A DNA stretch of 14,200 nt from Chloroflexota bacterium (GTDB lineage Bacteria > Chloroflexota > Limnocylindria > Limnocylindrales > CSP1-4), in NCBI GenBank assembly GCA_003158495.1, contig PMJT01000075.1, positions 3,364 to 17,563 on the forward strand, written 5' to 3'. The position numbers and the translations under genes were made by a program. Each line of letters begins with the position of its first letter. Positions within the stretch are counted from its first letter, which is position 1. Positions 13,334 to 14,200 of the stretch are shown here, one piece after another. A model generated the notes under the pieces. That model did not search any database. It was not told the origin of the DNA and worked only from the letters and a program-made list of their open reading frames with translations.

Positions 13334-14200
13334 ATGAAGCTAAATCGGGTAGTGCGCACACTAGGCGCGCTGGCCGCCGCCGCGGCCATCGTCGGTGGGT
13401 GCTCCTCGAGCAACGCAACGACGGCGCCTTCCGGCCCCAAGACGTACACGATCGGCTACTCGAATGGTGGCGGCGTCGGCAACGGCTTCCGCGAAGAGCA
13501 GGTTTGCACCGCCAAGGCGCAGGCCAAGATGTATCCGGAAGTCACCAGCCTCACCGTGATCCATCGCAATACAGACGCCGCGGGCCAGCTCTCCGACATC
13601 CGCGACCTGATCGCGAAGAACGTCAACGCGATCGTCTTCAACCCGAACGATCCCGACGCCCTCGACCCGGCTCTCGCAGAGGCGCACGCCAAGGGCATCG
13701 TGACTGTTGCAGTTGACTCCTACGTTACCGACCCGAACACCTGGAACCTGTACAACAACCAGGTCAAGTACGCCGAGCTCGGCGCCAAGTGGCTGTTCGA
13801 CCAGATGGGCGGGACCGGCACCGTGTGGTACACCCGCGGTATCGCCGGAAACTCGGCCGACAGCGACCGCGACACCGGATTCCAGACCATCCTCAAGCAG
13901 TACCCGAACATCAAGGTCGTCCCCAGCAACTCCGGCGTCTTCACCGGCTGGGATCCGGCCACCACCACCAGCCTGACCAACGACTTCATCCAGAGCGGCC
14001 AGTACGACAAGATCCAGGGAATCTGGGCGTCGGGCATGGGCAAGCAGATCGTCGACGCGATCAAGGCTGCCAATAAGCCGTTCGTTCCGATCGCCGACGC
14101 CGACATCGGCGGCTTCGTCTCACAGCTCCTCGATCCCACCAACTTCCCGGGCCTCAAGGGCGCGGCCGTTACCAATACGGCCTCCGTCGGCGGCGCGGGC
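13334..14200 (+). CDS. Sugar-type ABC transporter substrate-binding lipoprotein, 3' partial
   Basis: The first 289 codons of a periplasmic-binding-protein-like domain of the ribose/galactose type (PF13407), running off the window with no stop. The N-terminus is a lipoprotein signal: basic MKLNRVVR, a hydrophobic stretch LGALAAAAAIV, then the lipobox VGGC with the lipidated Cys23, followed by a Ser/Thr/Ala/Pro linker. The mature domain begins TYTIGYSNGGGVGNGF (37-52) and shows QLSDIRDLIAKNVNAIVFNP and GIVTVAVDSYV, the usual hinge and ligand-pocket segments. The ATG at 13334 has AGGGAGG 8 bases upstream. It should capture a sugar or related polar compound outside the membrane and deliver it to a permease and ATPase, presumably encoded beyond 14200. 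Its place behind the flavoenzyme gene suggests uptake of the compound that the neighbouring oxidoreductases degrade. Confidence 0.92.
   Translation, partial: MKLNRVVRTLGALAAAAAIVGGCSSSNATTAPSGPKTYTIGYSNGGGVGNGFREEQVCTAKAQAKMYPEVTSLTVIHRNTDAAGQLSDIRDLIAKNVNAIVFNPNDPDALDPALAEAHAKGIVTVAVDSYVTDPNTWNLYNNQVKYAELGAKWLFDQMGGTGTVWYTRGIAGNSADSDRDTGFQTILKQYPNIKVVPSNSGVFTGWDPATTTSLTNDFIQSGQYDKIQGIWASGMGKQIVDAIKAANKPFVPIADADIGGFVSQLLDPTNFPGLKGAAVTNTASVGGAG

Noticed and set aside
13152..13337. Possible 61-codon gene overlapping the flavoenzyme end and the binding-protein start
   Set aside because: It overlaps two well-supported genes, has no domain, and the gap sequence is better explained as untranslated leader.

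Overview
This window comes from a GC-rich bacterial chromosome. Codons favour G or C at the third position, GTG and TTG starts occur, and several genes have strong GGAGG-type ribosome binding sites. A luciferase-like oxidoreductase of the F420-dependent type and a lipoprotein-type ABC binding protein with no outer-membrane genes nearby suggest a high-GC Gram-positive-type lineage, such as Chloroflexota or Actinomycetota. That placement is inference from gene content. No rRNA, tRNA, CRISPR array, insertion sequence, phage gene or plasmid gene was seen. The window reads as an accessory small-molecule catabolism region, with twelve protein genes in five strand blocks.

Block 1 (1-1875, +) is a two-gene operon: the 3' part of a metal-dependent cyclase/hydrolase, then a zinc-dependent medium-chain dehydrogenase 12 bases later, closed by a hairpin at 1897-1930. 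Block 2 (4867 down to 2068, -) is an XdhC/CoxI accessory factor, a MocA-type molybdopterin cytidylyltransferase joined to it by a one-base TGATG overlap, and then, past a 206-248 base gap with a 16-base tandem repeat, a PtpB-like tyrosine phosphatase. The XdhC-MocA pair matures and inserts the molybdenum cofactor of xanthine dehydrogenase/CO dehydrogenase-type hydroxylases, but no hydroxylase subunit lies in the window. Block 3 (5136-6509, +) is a single Tm-1-like (UPF0261) protein whose biochemical role is not established. It ends one base from the end of the next, convergent block.

Block 4 (9541 down to 6511, -) is a likely operon of two Gfo/Idh/MocA-family NAD(P)-dependent oxidoreductases overlapping by 4 bases, followed by an F420-type luciferase-like oxidoreductase. 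Block 5 (9901-14200, +) is an AraC-family regulator divergent from block 4, then a trimethylamine-dehydrogenase/dienoyl-CoA-reductase-like iron-sulfur flavoenzyme, then a sugar-type ABC transporter substrate-binding lipoprotein that runs off the window end.

Blocks 4 and 5 look like one regulated catabolic unit. The binding protein captures a sugar-like or cyclic polyol-like compound, the Gfo/Idh/MocA enzymes, flavoenzyme and F420-type enzyme carry out redox steps, and the AraC protein senses the ligand. Three DNA signals support this: two inverted-repeat pairs in the 359-base region between the blocks, and a direct repeat of about 19 bases with a 21-base period upstream of the flavoenzyme gene, which is the geometry of AraC-type binding sites. 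The substrate is not evident from the sequence.
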